Shown here: piece after piece, positions 32,110-41,993 of the stretch
How the letters are laid out: each line of letters starts with the position of its first letter
Position numbering within the stretch: position 1 is the first letter of the stretch
Origin: Xenorhabdus japonica
GTDB lineage: Bacteria; Pseudomonadota; Gammaproteobacteria; Enterobacterales; Enterobacteriaceae
Reading direction: 5' to 3'
Assembly: GCF_900115195.1 (NCBI RefSeq)
Contig: NZ_FOVO01000005.1
Location: forward strand, 1-64,000
DNA length: 64,000 nt
The notes under the pieces: generated by a model
Told to the model about the DNA's origin: nothing
What the model saw: only the letters and a program-made list of their open reading frames with translations
Database searches by the model: none
Program-made: the position numbers and the translations under genes

Positions 32110-34584
32110 TTACTGACCAAACATCTCGCGCAGCCAGCCGGGAGCTTCTTCTTGATTCTCTTTTATGGGCTGTTGTACAGATTGCTGACACAATCCCTGT
32201 GGATCATCAGTCCAAACCGGTAATACCCTAATACCGCCGCCCTCACAGTTGAAACTGCCGTCTTCATTGACTGACATATCCACAATACCTTCCGGTGGAC
32301 GGTTATTCAGCATCAATGGTGTTTCATTTTCCAGATAACGACGGTAAATCGTCAGTGCGCCCGTCGCTCCGGTCAATTTGGTTGGGCCATTGTTATCACG
32401 CCCAGTCCAGACAACCGCTACTTCTTTGCCATCAATGCCGGTAAACCAGCTATCGCGAAGATCATTGGTCGTTCCGGTTTTACCCGCCAGAGTGTATTTA
32501 CCATATTTACCACTCAGTGAGCGTCCTGTACCTCTCTCCATAACCTGCTGCATACCGTATAGTGTCAGATAGGCAGCCTGTGGCGGTACAACATGCTCTG
32601 CCTGCGGGTAGCTCTGGTAAACCACTGTACCATCTTCGGTAATAATAGAGCGCAACGCTGAGAGTTTTGCCCGATTACCGCCGCTGGCTATGGTCTGGAA
32701 CTCCTGCGCCATTTCCATTGGGGTCAGGCTAATTGCCCCTAACAGCATAGAAGGAATCTTTTGGATCTCTTTAGCAGGAATCCCCAATGAAACTAAGGTA
32801 TTGGAAATACGATCCAGCCCAATATCCATTCCCAAATTTACTGTCGGAACATTCATCGAACGCGCTAACGCGTCGATCAACATGACACGCCCACTAAAAG
32901 TACGACTAAAGTTTTTCGGCTCCCAAGGCTTGCCACCCGCCTGAGGGATAGAGATAAGTTCATCCGCCAGCCAAGTGTTCAGACGATATTTATCCGGCTG
33001 ACTCAATGCCGTCAGATAAGTAGCTGGTTTAGCCAAGGAACCAATCAAACGACGGGCATTCAATGCTCGGTTAAATCCGGCATATTGTGGTTGGGAACCA
33101 CCAACCATTGCACGAACTTCACCAGTGAAACGGTCAACAACGACCATCGCCCCTTCCAGATCACTAACCTTGCGTGTTTTTCTCAGAGCAGCAACGCCCT
33201 CTTCAACGGATTTTTCCGCAGCATCCTGTGCAACAGGATCGAGGGTAGTAAAGATCTTCACGCCTGACAGGTCATTGGTTTTATCGCCCAGCTTTTCCTG
33301 CAATTCCTGACGCACCAATTGCATAAAAGCAGGTTGCGGTGTAATCGATTCATTTTTCGGTTTTACACCCAATGGACGGGCACTTAGCAAATCATACAGT
33401 TCCTGATCGATGATTTTTCGGTCCTGGAGGATTTTCAAAACAATATTACGTCGCTCCAGCGCAGTCTTAGGATTGCGCCATGGATTATACCACGAGGCTC
33501 CCTTGACCATTCCCACCAGCAACGCTTGCTGATCCAAACTCAGCTCATCAACCGGACGCCCGAAATAGTACAAACTCGCCAGCGGGAAGCCATGGATCTG
33601 CTCATCACCACTTTGCCCCAGAAAAACTTCGTTCAAGTACAATTCCAGAATACGATCTTTGCTATAGCGTGCATCCATCAGCACCGCCATATATGCTTCA
33701 TTCGCTTTACGACTCAAAGTACGTTCATTGGAGAGAAACAGGTTTTTCACCAATTGCTGTGTCAGAGTACTTCCTCCCTGAACCGTATGTCCTGCCGTCA
33801 GGTTAGCTAAAACAGCACGGGCAATGGAAAGCGGCCTGACGCCATCATGTTCATAAAAATAGCGATCTTCTGTTTCCAGTAAAGTCTTCACCAGTAAATC
33901 AGGAAAGCCCGAATACGGCACAAACAGACGCTGTTCACCGTTCGGCGACTGCATCATGGTGATCAATTTTGGATCAAGGCGGAAAAAACCAAATTGACGA
34001 TGGTTTTCCATATTTTCAATACTGGAAAGATGATTATTATCAAAAGTCAGCCGTGCCTGAATTTGCTCTTCTTTACCGTCAGGGAAATCAAATGGGCGGC
34101 GTAGCATCTCAATACTATTACCCCTGACCACAAATTCACCTGCCCGGGTGATTTTGGTTACCTTCCGATACTGCATACCTTCCAGCAAACGAATCATTTC
34201 GACCTTACTGTAATTCATGCCCGGTTCAAGGCTGACCACCCGACCATACACCGCAGCCGGTAAATCCCAGACTTTGCCGTCGATACGATGGCGAATTTTG
34301 TTATCCAAGTAGAAGCCATAAATAACAATGAGTACTGCCAGTACAATAAAAATTTTCAACAGCAGCCACAAAAACCTGTGCCCACCGCTTTTAGATTGGC
34401 GAACCTTAGACCCGCGGGAGTTCTTCCCCTTGTTAGTCATGACTTCATCCTCATCGTCGTCAAAATCATCATTTTCATAATCATCATAATTATCCCGCCG
34501 ATTGCGTTTTTTAGATGTTCGCCCACGACGAAGTCCTGATTTTTTACCCTTGCGTCCGATTGGCTGACGATCATCATCAGACAT
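32110..34584 (-). CDS. mrcB: penicillin-binding protein 1B
   Basis: Bifunctional peptidoglycan glycosyltransferase/transpeptidase. 824 residues. A basic and acidic cytoplasmic tail is followed by a single membrane anchor (LLLKIFIVLAVLIVIYG), the UB2H domain that contacts LpoB, the GT51 domain (TEDRYFYEHDG, QGGSTLTQQLVKNLFLS, KANEAYMA) and the transpeptidase with Ser in GSLAKPATY, SMN in ARSMNVPTV and KTG in LAGKTGTTND. The tail after the transpeptidase domain is shorter than in E. coli, lacking the Gln-rich stretch. It sits next to hrpB, the conserved order. The fhu genes that follow mrcB in E. coli are absent. Confidence 0.97.
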   Translation of the reverse strand: MSDDDRQPIGRKGKKSGLRRGRTSKKRNRRDNYDDYENDDFDDDEDEVMTNKGKNSRGSKVRQSKSGGHRFLWLLLKIFIVLAVLIVIYGFYLDNKIRHRIDGKVWDLPAAVYGRVVSLEPGMNYSKVEMIRLLEGMQYRKVTKITRAGEFVVRGNSIEMLRRPFDFPDGKEEQIQARLTFDNNHLSSIENMENHRQFGFFRLDPKLITMMQSPNGEQRLFVPYSGFPDLLVKTLLETEDRYFYEHDGVRPLSIARAVLANLTAGHTVQGGSTLTQQLVKNLFLSNERTLSRKANEAYMAVLMDARYSKDRILELYLNEVFLGQSGDEQIHGFPLASLYYFGRPVDELSLDQQALLVGMVKGASWYNPWRNPKTALERRNIVLKILQDRKIIDQELYDLLSARPLGVKPKNESITPQPAFMQLVRQELQEKLGDKTNDLSGVKIFTTLDPVAQDAAEKSVEEGVAALRKTRKVSDLEGAMVVVDRFTGEVRAMVGGSQPQYAGFNRALNARRLIGSLAKPATYLTALSQPDKYRLNTWLADELISIPQAGGKPWEPKNFSRTFSGRVMLIDALARSMNVPTVNLGMDIGLDRISNTLVSLGIPAKEIQKIPSMLLGAISLTPMEMAQEFQTIASGGNRAKLSALRSIITEDGTVVYQSYPQAEHVVPPQAAYLTLYGMQQVMERGTGRSLSGKYGKYTLAGKTGTTNDLRDSWFTGIDGKEVAVVWTGRDNNGPTKLTGATGALTIYRRYLENETPLMLNNRPPEGIVDMSVNEDGSFNCEGGGIRVLPVWTDDPQGLCQQSVQQPIKENQEEAPGWLREMFGQ

Positions 34585-34683
34585 ACCGAATTCTCCAAAT
34601 GTTCATTAAATACAGGCTCATAACTTCACAAGTGCATAATTTTACAAGCACATGACTTTACACAAGTACACGATTTCAAATAA

Positions 34684-37200
34684 TTACATATGTTTTTTTA
34701 CACGCCTCGTCGGTGCTGTGTTAGCAGGATCATCTGGCCATAAGTGTTTGGGGTAACGCCCTTTCATCTCTTTTTGCACCTCACGATAAGTTCCCTGCCA
34801 AAATGCAGCGAGATCTTGTGTGATCTGTAATGGTCGATGGGCAGGAGATAACAGCTCAATGACAATCGGAACTCGTCCTTTCGCCAATACTGGATTTTGC
34901 TGTTCTCCATACATTTCCTGCATTCTGACTGCCAATACAGGAGGCTTATCGCTGAAATATTGGAGAGTGATCCTGCTCCCAGTTGGCACAGTGTAATTAG
35001 TAGGCAATTCATTATCCAGTATTTGCCGTTGCTGCCAATCAAGCAAACCCATCAAACAAGATGACAGCTCAATCTGGCGCAATCCCTTTAAATCCTCAAC
35101 ACCGACCAAAGCAGGCAGCAACCATTTTTCAAGGGAATTCAACAACGCTTCGTCATCAACCGCTGGCCATTCCACTTCCGGTAGCCATTCTGTTGCCCTT
35201 TGCAAACGAGTGCGCAACTGCAATGCTTCCTGTGACCAATTTAACGTCGACAAGCCTTCCTGCCTAACCCAGTTCAGCAAGGCTTCCTGTAATTCCGATT
35301 CTGAAGGTTTTGCCAATGGCTGTGCTTTGACAATCAATCGCCCACATTGCAAGCGCTTCCATGCCCGTAGTGAACCTTTATTCTCATCCCACTCAACGGC
35401 TGTATTTTCACTAAACAGAAGAGAATGTTGCTTTATGGTTTGTTCAATATCCAACGGACAAGCGAGCAGAACGCGGGCATCAGGATGGCTATTTCCTTGC
35501 TGAAATGAAGGAATAACTAACCAAGCCTCTCCCGAAAGTGGCTCTTCACGTTCCATTGCCACCCCCAAACCATTGGCCAACTGAAAACGCCCAAGATTAT
35601 CACGGTTTTTGGCGATCCGATCTGGGAATCCCTGCACTAATAGCTCAGGTACAAGATCCAGTCTGATGTTTTCAGAATTGTTTTCAGAATTGCTTTCAAC
35701 GCGCTGTTTCTTACTTTTATCTGCTTGTCTATTTGCAGCAAATTTATCGGCAAGATTCCTGATAAGCTGATTGGTTCGTTGCTGCCAATGACGCTGATTC
35801 GTCATCATCCAATAAAGAAGATCTGGCTGCCTACGACGTGGTGGCTCTTCCAGAATCGCAACCAATTTTACTGCCGTTACCAAGGCTGCACGGCTTTGTT
35901 CCTTCTCCTCACGCTCTTTACCCGAACATAATATCGCCGCCAAACGCGGCTCACTGCCAGATTCCGCCATTTGCCAGCCACGGGAAGTCAGTTGCTGATT
36001 ATCATCCAATGCCCCCAGCCGCAATAACAGGGATTCCGCGACAGCCAATGCAGGCTTTGGTGGATTGTCCAACCAACGAAGTTGGGTGCTGTCACGACAT
36101 CCCCACTGCAATAAAGAAAGCAACAAGCTACTGAGATCTGAATGCAAGATCTCCGGTTCGCTGTGTTCTCTGGCTCTTTCTGCTTGTTCCTGACTAAATA
36201 AGTGCCAGCAAATACCTGTCTCCAATCGTCCAGCGCGTCCAGCCCGTTGAACCATTGATGCTTGGCTGATGCGCTGGGTGATCAAGCGTGTCAGGCCACT
36301 TTTCGGTTCAAATCGACTGCTACGTTCCAGCCCACTGTCTACAACCAAACGGATACCTTCAATCGTCAAGCTGGTTTCTGCAATATTGGTAGCCAGCACA
36401 ACCTTTCGCATACCTACTGGAGTTGGCGCTATTGCCTTGCGTTGATCTGATAACGACAATGCACCATACAACGGACACAGAAGCGTATCGTCATTGACCT
36501 TTCCTTCTAATTGCGACAATACCCGTTGGATTTCACCAACACCTGGCAGAAACAACAACAACGATCCCGTCTCCTGCTGCAATAACCGCAATACTACCGA
36601 TGCAACTGATTGTTCAAACGGTTGATGAGGAGAAAGTGGATGGTATGATCTCATTACCGGATAGCTACGCCCTTCTGACACAATCACAGGTGCATCTGGT
36701 AATAACGAGGAAAGGCGCTGATTATCCAATGTCGCAGACATCACCAAGATACGCAGATCATCACGCAACCCTTCCTGTACATCCAGTAACAGTGCCAATG
36801 CAAGATCGGCCTGTAAACTACGTTCATGGAATTCATCAAGGATTACAAGAGAAACATCACTCAATTCCGGATCTTGTTGAAGCATTCGTGTTAGTATCCC
36901 TTCGGTCACGACTTCAAGGCGTGTAGAAGCACTGACTTTGGTCTCCGAGCGCATCCGATAACCAACGGTCATACCAACAGGTTCATTGAGTTGTTCAGCC
37001 AGTCGCTCAGCCACACTGCGGGCAGCAATTCGCCTCGGTTCCAGCATAATGATGCGCCCCGCCAACTGTGCCTGATGCAAAATCATCAATGGCAACCCAG
37101 TTGATTTTCCCGCTCCCGTTGGCGCATGTAATAACACTTGTTTTGACGTTTGTAACTCAGCAATTACTGACTCCACAACGTCATGAATTGGTAATGACAA
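34684..37200 (-). CDS. hrpB: ATP-dependent RNA helicase HrpB
   Basis: DEAH-type helicase of 838 residues. Walker A is in APTGAGKSTGLPL, the DEAH-equivalent is DEFHERS, motif III is SATL, and motif VI is QRAGRAGR. The C-terminal HrpB-specific region ends VWPDD-like LWPDDPANTAPTRR, as in E. coli. The only start that matches the family N-terminus is TTG at 37200 (SLPIHDVVESVIAELQ). Its cellular role is not well defined. It is divergent from sfsA with 91 bp between; thpR (ligT), found between these genes in E. coli, is absent. Confidence 0.94.
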   Translation of the reverse strand: MSLPIHDVVESVIAELQTSKQVLLHAPTGAGKSTGLPLMILHQAQLAGRIIMLEPRRIAARSVAERLAEQLNEPVGMTVGYRMRSETKVSASTRLEVVTEGILTRMLQQDPELSDVSLVILDEFHERSLQADLALALLLDVQEGLRDDLRILVMSATLDNQRLSSLLPDAPVIVSEGRSYPVMRSYHPLSPHQPFEQSVASVVLRLLQQETGSLLLFLPGVGEIQRVLSQLEGKVNDDTLLCPLYGALSLSDQRKAIAPTPVGMRKVVLATNIAETSLTIEGIRLVVDSGLERSSRFEPKSGLTRLITQRISQASMVQRAGRAGRLETGICWHLFSQEQAERAREHSEPEILHSDLSSLLLSLLQWGCRDSTQLRWLDNPPKPALAVAESLLLRLGALDDNQQLTSRGWQMAESGSEPRLAAILCSGKEREEKEQSRAALVTAVKLVAILEEPPRRRQPDLLYWMMTNQRHWQQRTNQLIRNLADKFAANRQADKSKKQRVESNSENNSENIRLDLVPELLVQGFPDRIAKNRDNLGRFQLANGLGVAMEREEPLSGEAWLVIPSFQQGNSHPDARVLLACPLDIEQTIKQHSLLFSENTAVEWDENKGSLRAWKRLQCGRLIVKAQPLAKPSESELQEALLNWVRQEGLSTLNWSQEALQLRTRLQRATEWLPEVEWPAVDDEALLNSLEKWLLPALVGVEDLKGLRQIELSSCLMGLLDWQQRQILDNELPTNYTVPTGSRITLQYFSDKPPVLAVRMQEMYGEQQNPVLAKGRVPIVIELLSPAHRPLQITQDLAAFWQGTYREVQKEMKGRYPKHLWPDDPANTAPTRRVKKHM

Positions 37201-37291
37201 TGGATCACCATAATGAATTAACTTTCAATGGGTGCCATTGTAGCATTAGCACCTTTGATTTCATTCGCCCACTGGTTATGAAGGAAAGTTT

Positions 37292-38002
37292 ATGGAATTT
37301 TCACCGCCCCTGAAGCCTGCTACCTTAATCCGCCGCTATAAACGCTTTCTTGCGGATGTCCTCACGCCAGAAGGAGAAACACTCACTATACACTGTGCCA
37401 ATACTGGTGCCATGACAGGATGTGCCACGCCAGGAGATACCGTGTGGTATTCCACATCAGATAATCCGAAACGCAAATACCCGAATAGCTGGGAATTGAC
37501 GCAAACCCAAGATGGTCACTGGATTTGTGTCAATACTCTCAGAGCCAATGACTTGGTCTATCAAGCCATCGACAAAAATATTATTTCGGAATTATCTGGA
37601 TATGAGCACATTAGTCGTGAGATTGGCTATGGAAAAGAGAAAAGCCGTATAGATTTATTATTACAGTCAAAACAAAGAGTTAATTGCTATATTGAAGTCA
37701 AGTCAGTGACATTATTACAGGAAAAATATGGATATTTTCCTGATGCAGTCACAATTCGGGGGCAAAAACATTTACGTGAGCTATCATTGATAGCACAACA
37801 AGGCCAGCGTGCTATCTTGTTATTTGCTGTTTTACATTCTGGGATCAGTCAGGTTGCGGCAGCAAAACATATTGACCATGATTATGCTTTTCTTTTGGAA
37901 CAAGCATGTAAATCAGGAGTCGAAGTAATTTGTTATAAGGCTTGCATGACAGAAAACAGGATGGTTCTGGGTGACAAATTGCCTTTTGTATCAATGGGAT
38001 AA
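37292..38002 (+). CDS. sfsA: SfsA family DNA-binding/nuclease-like protein
   Basis: 236 residues, matching the usual length. SfsA was named for stimulating maltose fermentation; it has an N-terminal OB-like domain ([26 protein letters not shown]) and a C-terminal PD-(D/E)XK-like core ([22 protein letters not shown]), which suggests nuclease activity. AAGGAAAG precedes the ATG. It lies upstream of dksA in the usual enterobacterial order. Confidence 0.95.
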   Translation: MEFSPPLKPATLIRRYKRFLADVLTPEGETLTIHCANTGAMTGCATPGDTVWYSTSDNPKRKYPNSWELTQTQDGHWICVNTLRANDLVYQAIDKNIISELSGYEHISREIGYGKEKSRIDLLLQSKQRVNCYIEVKSVTLLQEKYGYFPDAVTIRGQKHLRELSLIAQQGQRAILLFAVLHSGISQVAAAKHIDHDYAFLLEQACKSGVEVICYKACMTENRMVLGDKLPFVSMG

Positions 38003-38031
38003 TTTGTAAACAGATCATGCTGATGAGCGTT

Positions 38032-38085
38032 GTTTTGCAACATATTTAGACAGTAAACATGTCTGTCTTCACACCATTGCAAAAC
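38032..38085. promoter_or_regulatory. nested inverted repeats in sfsA-dksA gap
   Basis: An outer 9-bp repeat GTTTTGCAA/TTGCAAAAC (38032-38040, 38077-38085) encloses an inner AGACAG/CTGTCT pair (38048-38053, 38063-38068). It lies about 115 bp before dksA and could be the sfsA terminator or a control site for dksA. There is no T-run. Confidence 0.4.
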
Positions 38086-38198
38086 TAATGGCAGGAACAA
38101 TTGCCAACCTCGCAGTCATCTGCTATTTATAGCGGCCTATTTTTTCCCTCCTACTGTTGGAGGGGTCGTGTGATAGTGCATGTGTAAGGAGAAGCATT

Positions 38199-38654
38199 AT
38201 GCAAGAAGGGCAAAAACGTAAAACCTCGTCCTTGAGCATTCTCGCCATCGCTGGGGTAGAGCCTTACCAGGGAAAACCAGGCGAAGAATACATGAACGAT
38301 GCCCAGTTAGAGCATTTCAAGCTGATTCTGGAAGCATGGCGCAATCAACTCAGGGATGAAGTAGACCGTACTGTATCTCATATGCAAGATGAGGCAGCAA
38401 ACTTCCCTGATCCAGTTGACCGTGCGGCGCAAGAAGAAGAGTTCAGTCTTGAATTACGTAATCGGGATCGTGAGCGTAAATTGATCAAAAAGATCGAAAA
38501 AACGCTGAAAAAAGTTGAAGACGAGGACTTTGGCTATTGTGAGTCCTGTGGGGTTGAAATCGGCATCCGCCGTTTAGAAGCTCGCCCAACAGCCGATTTA
38601 TGTATTGACTGTAAGACGTTGGCCGAAATTCGCGAAAAGCAAATGGCTGGCTAA
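38199..38654 (+). CDS. dksA: RNA polymerase-binding transcription factor DksA
   Basis: Binds the secondary channel of RNA polymerase and works with ppGpp on rRNA and amino-acid promoters. 151 residues, nearly identical to E. coli. The coiled-coil tip has [12 protein letters not shown] and the zinc finger is [17 protein letters not shown]...CIDC. ATG 38199 ([15 protein letters not shown]) with AAGGAG upstream is the correct start; the frame extends further upstream to 38157. gluQ follows in the same direction, as in E. coli. RelA, which makes its partner ppGpp, is encoded at 19492. Confidence 0.98.
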   Translation: MQEGQKRKTSSLSILAIAGVEPYQGKPGEEYMNDAQLEHFKLILEAWRNQLRDEVDRTVSHMQDEAANFPDPVDRAAQEEEFSLELRNRDRERKLIKKIEKTLKKVEDEDFGYCESCGVEIGIRRLEARPTADLCIDCKTLAEIREKQMAG

Positions 38655-38668
38655 CGAATAGGGTTAAG

Positions 38669-38690
38669 TACGGCGCTATCCGGCGCCGTA
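38669..38690 (+). terminator. hairpin between dksA and gluQ
   Basis: TACGGCGC-TATCCG-GCGCCGTA forms an 8-bp GC-rich stem 15 bases after the dksA stop, with no T-run. It may attenuate read-through into gluQ, as described for the dksA-gluQ pair in related bacteria. Confidence 0.55.
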
Positions 38691-38711
38691 TGCCCCTATA
38701 TTGAACCTGTT

Positions 38712-39593
38712 ATGACTCAACCTGAACATTCCTCGTTATATATTGGGCGCTTCGCTCCATCTCCTTCCGGCGATCTCCATTTTGGTTCCCTAGTGACTGC
38801 ACTGGGTAGTTATCTGCAAGCTCGTGCCTGCCTCGGAAAATGGCTGGTGCGTATTGATGATATTGATCCTCCGCGGGAAGTTCCCGGCGCTGCCGACCGA
38901 ATATTAAAAGCCCTTGAACATTACGGACTTTACTGGGATGGCGAAGTGCTCTATCAATCCCAGCGCCATGACGCTTACCGCGCCATCCTCGATCAATTAA
39001 AACAGCAAGGAGATAGCTATTGCTGTACCTGTACCCGCCAATACATTCAACAAATAGGCGGCTTTTATAATGGTCATTGCCGACATTTACACCTCCCTGA
39101 TCATAACGCAGCTGTTCGTATAAAACAGCACCATCCGGTTTATGGTTTTTACGATAAATTGCAAGGACACATCACTGTGTCCACTGAAATGGCTGAGGAA
39201 GATTTCATTATTTATCGCAAAGACGGTTTATTCGCCTATAATCTTGTCGTTGTTATTGATGATAACTATCAAGGCGTCACTGAAATTGTCAGAGGAGCGG
39301 ATTTAATTGAACCAACGGTTCGTCAGCTATCTCTGTATCAGCATTTGAATTTTACAACGCCAGATTATATGCATTTACCTCTCGTACTAAATAAAGAGGG
39401 AAATAAACTTTCTAAGCAAAATCATGCCCAACCGATCCCATTGGATGATCCAAGGCTATTGATTAGTGATGCGTTATCATTCTTGAATCAACCCACTATT
39501 GCAGGCTGGCAGGATCTCACTACAGATCAACTGCTACAGCAGGCTATCGTCGGTTGGAATATATACACAGTTCCGCCAAAAAAATATTGCTAA
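38712..39593 (+). CDS. gluQ: glutamyl-Q tRNA(Asp) synthetase
   Basis: Attaches glutamate to queuosine in the anticodon of tRNA-Asp. 293 residues; it resembles the catalytic half of GluRS and lacks an anticodon-binding domain. The HIGH-like motif is [12 protein letters not shown], the KMSKS-like motif NKLSKQNHA, and zinc ligands are in [10 protein letters not shown] and HCRH. It is a little shorter than E. coli at the C-terminus, ending after a poorly conserved tail. It follows dksA. Confidence 0.95.
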   Translation: MTQPEHSSLYIGRFAPSPSGDLHFGSLVTALGSYLQARACLGKWLVRIDDIDPPREVPGAADRILKALEHYGLYWDGEVLYQSQRHDAYRAILDQLKQQGDSYCCTCTRQYIQQIGGFYNGHCRHLHLPDHNAAVRIKQHHPVYGFYDKLQGHITVSTEMAEEDFIIYRKDGLFAYNLVVVIDDNYQGVTEIVRGADLIEPTVRQLSLYQHLNFTTPDYMHLPLVLNKEGNKLSKQNHAQPIPLDDPRLLISDALSFLNQPTIAGWQDLTTDQLLQQAIVGWNIYTVPPKKYC

Positions 39594-39713
39594 TAGATAA
39601 AGTTAAATAAAGTCTTTCTATTGATACTGTAAGCATTCTCAAAAAATGTTCAGTAAGTTATGATTGGCAGCTGTTTTTTTGTTTTAATTGATTAGTCACT
39701 ATCGAGGTGTACC

Positions 39714-41258
39714 ATTTTTAACCGAGTAGCAACTTTCTGCCGTAATTTGCTAATCCGCGATAACAGGGTAAAACGCAACACACAGGCAGTCAGTGAAAGG
39801 CCAGTCACCGTATCTGACCAATCTGCTCAAATAGAGGGCAGTTCTCTGCGTAAACGTCGCAGGGATAATCATTCATCTTCATCATATGCCAAAAGCGACA
39901 AAATGAAGAAAAAATCCGCAAAGGCAAAGCCTTCGGACTCCCAGATCACGGTGATCCCACGAGAGCAACACCCAATTTCACGCAAAGACATTAGTGATAA
40001 TGCCCTGAAGGTTCTGAATCGCCTGAATAAGTCAGGGTTTGAAGCTTATCTGGTCGGTGGTGGCGTTCGCGACCTACTGCTGCATAAAAAACCCAAAGAT
40101 TTTGATATAGCAACCAATGCTACACCCGAGCAAGTTCGTACACTGTTTCGTAACTGTCGCCTTGTCGGCCGCCGCTTTCGCCTTGCCCATATCATGTTCG
40201 GGCCTGATGTGATTGAGGTTGCTACCTTCCGTGGGCCACATGATCAAATTGAAAGTAATGACCGGAATCAGTCACATAAAGCTCAAAGCGGCATGTTACT
40301 GCGTGATAATATTTTTGGTTCAGTAGAAGAAGACGCCGCTCGTCGCGATTTCACAATCAATAGCCTCTATTATGGCATTGAGGATTTTGCCCTGCGGGAT
40401 TACGTTGGTGGAATGGCAGATCTGAACGCAGGTATCATTCGCCTGATTGGTGATCCAGAAACCCGCTATCGGGAAGATCCCGTGCGTATGCTGCGTGCTG
40501 TCCGCTTTGCCAGCAAACTGGACATGACCATCGAACCAGCCACTGCTGAGCCTATCTCGCGTCTTGCATTTCTGTTAAAAGATATTCCACCAGCACGCTT
40601 GTTCGAAGAATCCCTGAAACTGTTACAGTCGGGACAGGGTTACAAGACCTATAGACTGCTGCGAAAATATCATCTGTTCCAGCCATTGTTCCCACTTATT
40701 CAACGTGGTTTCACCCAGCATGGTGATACACCGATGGAGAAATTGTTGGTACAAGTGCTGAAACATACTGATTTTCGTTTGCAAAACGATAAGAGAGTTA
40801 ACCCCTCTTTCTTATTTGCAGCCATGCTGTGGTATCCAATGATTGAACATGCGGAACAATTGAATCAGGAAAGTGGATTACGGTATAAAGAAGCCTTTTC
40901 GGTAGCAATAAATGATATTTGCATGAAACAATGCGGCTCCATCGCGATACCGAAACGCCATACCACAACCATGCGCGAGATCTGGTTACTTCAGCTTAGC
41001 CTGCCGAATCGTCACGGAAAACACGCGAATAGACTGATGGAACATCCGAAGTTCCGTGCAGCGTATGATTTACTGGAATTGCGTGCCAATATTGAGTCCC
41101 GTAATGATCTGAAAGAGCTAGTACAATGGTGGACGGAATTCCAACAGTCAACACCGACACAGCAGCGCGGAATGATAGCAAAACTGGGCAACAGACCCAT
41201 TCGCCGCAAAACACGCCATCGTGGTAAATTTACTCGTCAAAACAGGGACGGTGATTAA
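39714..41258 (+). CDS. pcnB: poly(A) polymerase I, AUU start
   Basis: Adds 3' poly(A) tails that target RNA for decay and controls ColE1-type plasmid copy number through RNA I. 514 residues. Nucleotidyltransferase motif: [23 protein letters not shown] in two halves ([20 protein letters not shown]); [20 protein letters not shown] and [11 protein letters not shown]-like [15 protein letters not shown] follow. The C-terminus is basic. Translation from ATT at 39714 gives (M)[16 protein letters not shown], aligning residue for residue with E. coli MFTRVANFCRKVLSRE, whose gene is known to start at AUU; GAGGT lies 7 bases upstream. The next alternative, TTG 39747, would remove the conserved N-terminus. 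folK begins 1 nt after the stop. Confidence 0.93.
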   Translation: MFNRVATFCRNLLIRDNRVKRNTQAVSERPVTVSDQSAQIEGSSLRKRRRDNHSSSSYAKSDKMKKKSAKAKPSDSQITVIPREQHPISRKDISDNALKVLNRLNKSGFEAYLVGGGVRDLLLHKKPKDFDIATNATPEQVRTLFRNCRLVGRRFRLAHIMFGPDVIEVATFRGPHDQIESNDRNQSHKAQSGMLLRDNIFGSVEEDAARRDFTINSLYYGIEDFALRDYVGGMADLNAGIIRLIGDPETRYREDPVRMLRAVRFASKLDMTIEPATAEPISRLAFLLKDIPPARLFEESLKLLQSGQGYKTYRLLRKYHLFQPLFPLIQRGFTQHGDTPMEKLLVQVLKHTDFRLQNDKRVNPSFLFAAMLWYPMIEHAEQLNQESGLRYKEAFSVAINDICMKQCGSIAIPKRHTTTMREIWLLQLSLPNRHGKHANRLMEHPKFRAAYDLLELRANIESRNDLKELVQWWTEFQQSTPTQQRGMIAKLGNRPIRRKTRHRGKFTRQNRDGD

Positions 41259-41259
41259 T

Positions 41260-41742
41260 ATGACCCGAGTCTATATCGCCATTGGCAGTAATCTGGCCAA
41301 CCCTTTGCAGCAAGTCGATAACGCACTTGCTGCTCTGAAAAAGATCCCTGATACCACTTTGGTTGTTCGATCATCTTTTTACCGAACTAAGCCAATGGGG
41401 CCACAAGATCAACCAGATTACCTTAACCTTGCCGTCGCATTGGAAACCCAATTATCACCAGAAACATTGCTTGATCACACCCAATCGATCGAACTGGAAC
41501 AAGGGCGTGTCCGCAAAGATGAACGCTGGGGGCCCAGAACGATCGATTTAGATATCATGCTGTTTGGCAACCAAATCATCACTACTGAGCGTCTGACCAT
41601 TCCTCACTATGGGCTAAAACAGCGTGAATTTATGCTTTATCCACTTGCAGAAATTACACCGAACCTTGTATTCCCCGACGGAGAGACATTAGCAGAACGA
41701 TTGAAACAAGTTCCAGAAAATGGCCTGACGCTTTGGTTATAG
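41260..41742 (+). CDS. folK: 6-hydroxymethyl-7,8-dihydropterin pyrophosphokinase
   Basis: Folate pathway enzyme transferring pyrophosphate from ATP to hydroxymethyldihydropterin. 160 residues against 159 in E. coli. Conserved motifs: VYIAIGSNLANPLQQ, YRTKPMGPQDQPDYLN, and ERWGPRTIDLDIMLFG containing the Mg2+-binding aspartates. ATG 41260 follows the pcnB stop codon by one base, so translation is probably coupled. Confidence 0.97.
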   Translation: MTRVYIAIGSNLANPLQQVDNALAALKKIPDTTLVVRSSFYRTKPMGPQDQPDYLNLAVALETQLSPETLLDHTQSIELEQGRVRKDERWGPRTIDLDIMLFGNQIITTERLTIPHYGLKQREFMLYPLAEITPNLVFPDGETLAERLKQVPENGLTLWL

Positions 41743-41863
41743 CCAATTTAAGTTATAACTAATTTGAGTTATAGTGCATCATTTTAGTTATCGTTGTAAC
41801 ACGACAGTTTTATGAAGGAAAAGTAATCCAATATCTCATACAGCTATGGCCTATTTCTGGATA

Positions 41864-41912
41864 ATTGGGGCCTATCCTATCGGATATTTTGGGAGTCCCC
41901 AATAGGATAGGC
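41864..41912. promoter_or_regulatory. overlapping alternative hairpins upstream of panB
   Basis: Two hairpins share bases. A 7-bp stem pairs ATTGGGG (41864-41870) with CCCCAAT (41897-41903); an 11-bp stem pairs GCCTATCCTAT (41870-41880) with ATAGGATAGGC (41902-41912). They cannot both form fully. This could be a folK terminator or a switch for panB. There is no T-run after either. Confidence 0.45.
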
Positions 41913-41914
41913 TC

Positions 41915-41975
41915 TATACCCAATTAAATTTCAAATTGCAGACAACAAAACAGCCATTTGAAAATAAAGGGTATA
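41915..41975. repeat. short derivative of the MITE-like repeat
   Basis: 61 bp with the ends TATACCCAATT and AAAGGGTATA and inner TTTCAAATTGCA / TTTGAAAA matching the terminal parts of the 142-bp element at 10339-10480. The GC-rich centre is missing. Its right end is only 7 bases from the AGGAG site of panB, so it forms part of the panB leader. Confidence 0.7.
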
Positions 41976-41993
41976 ACTATTCAGGAGATAATA

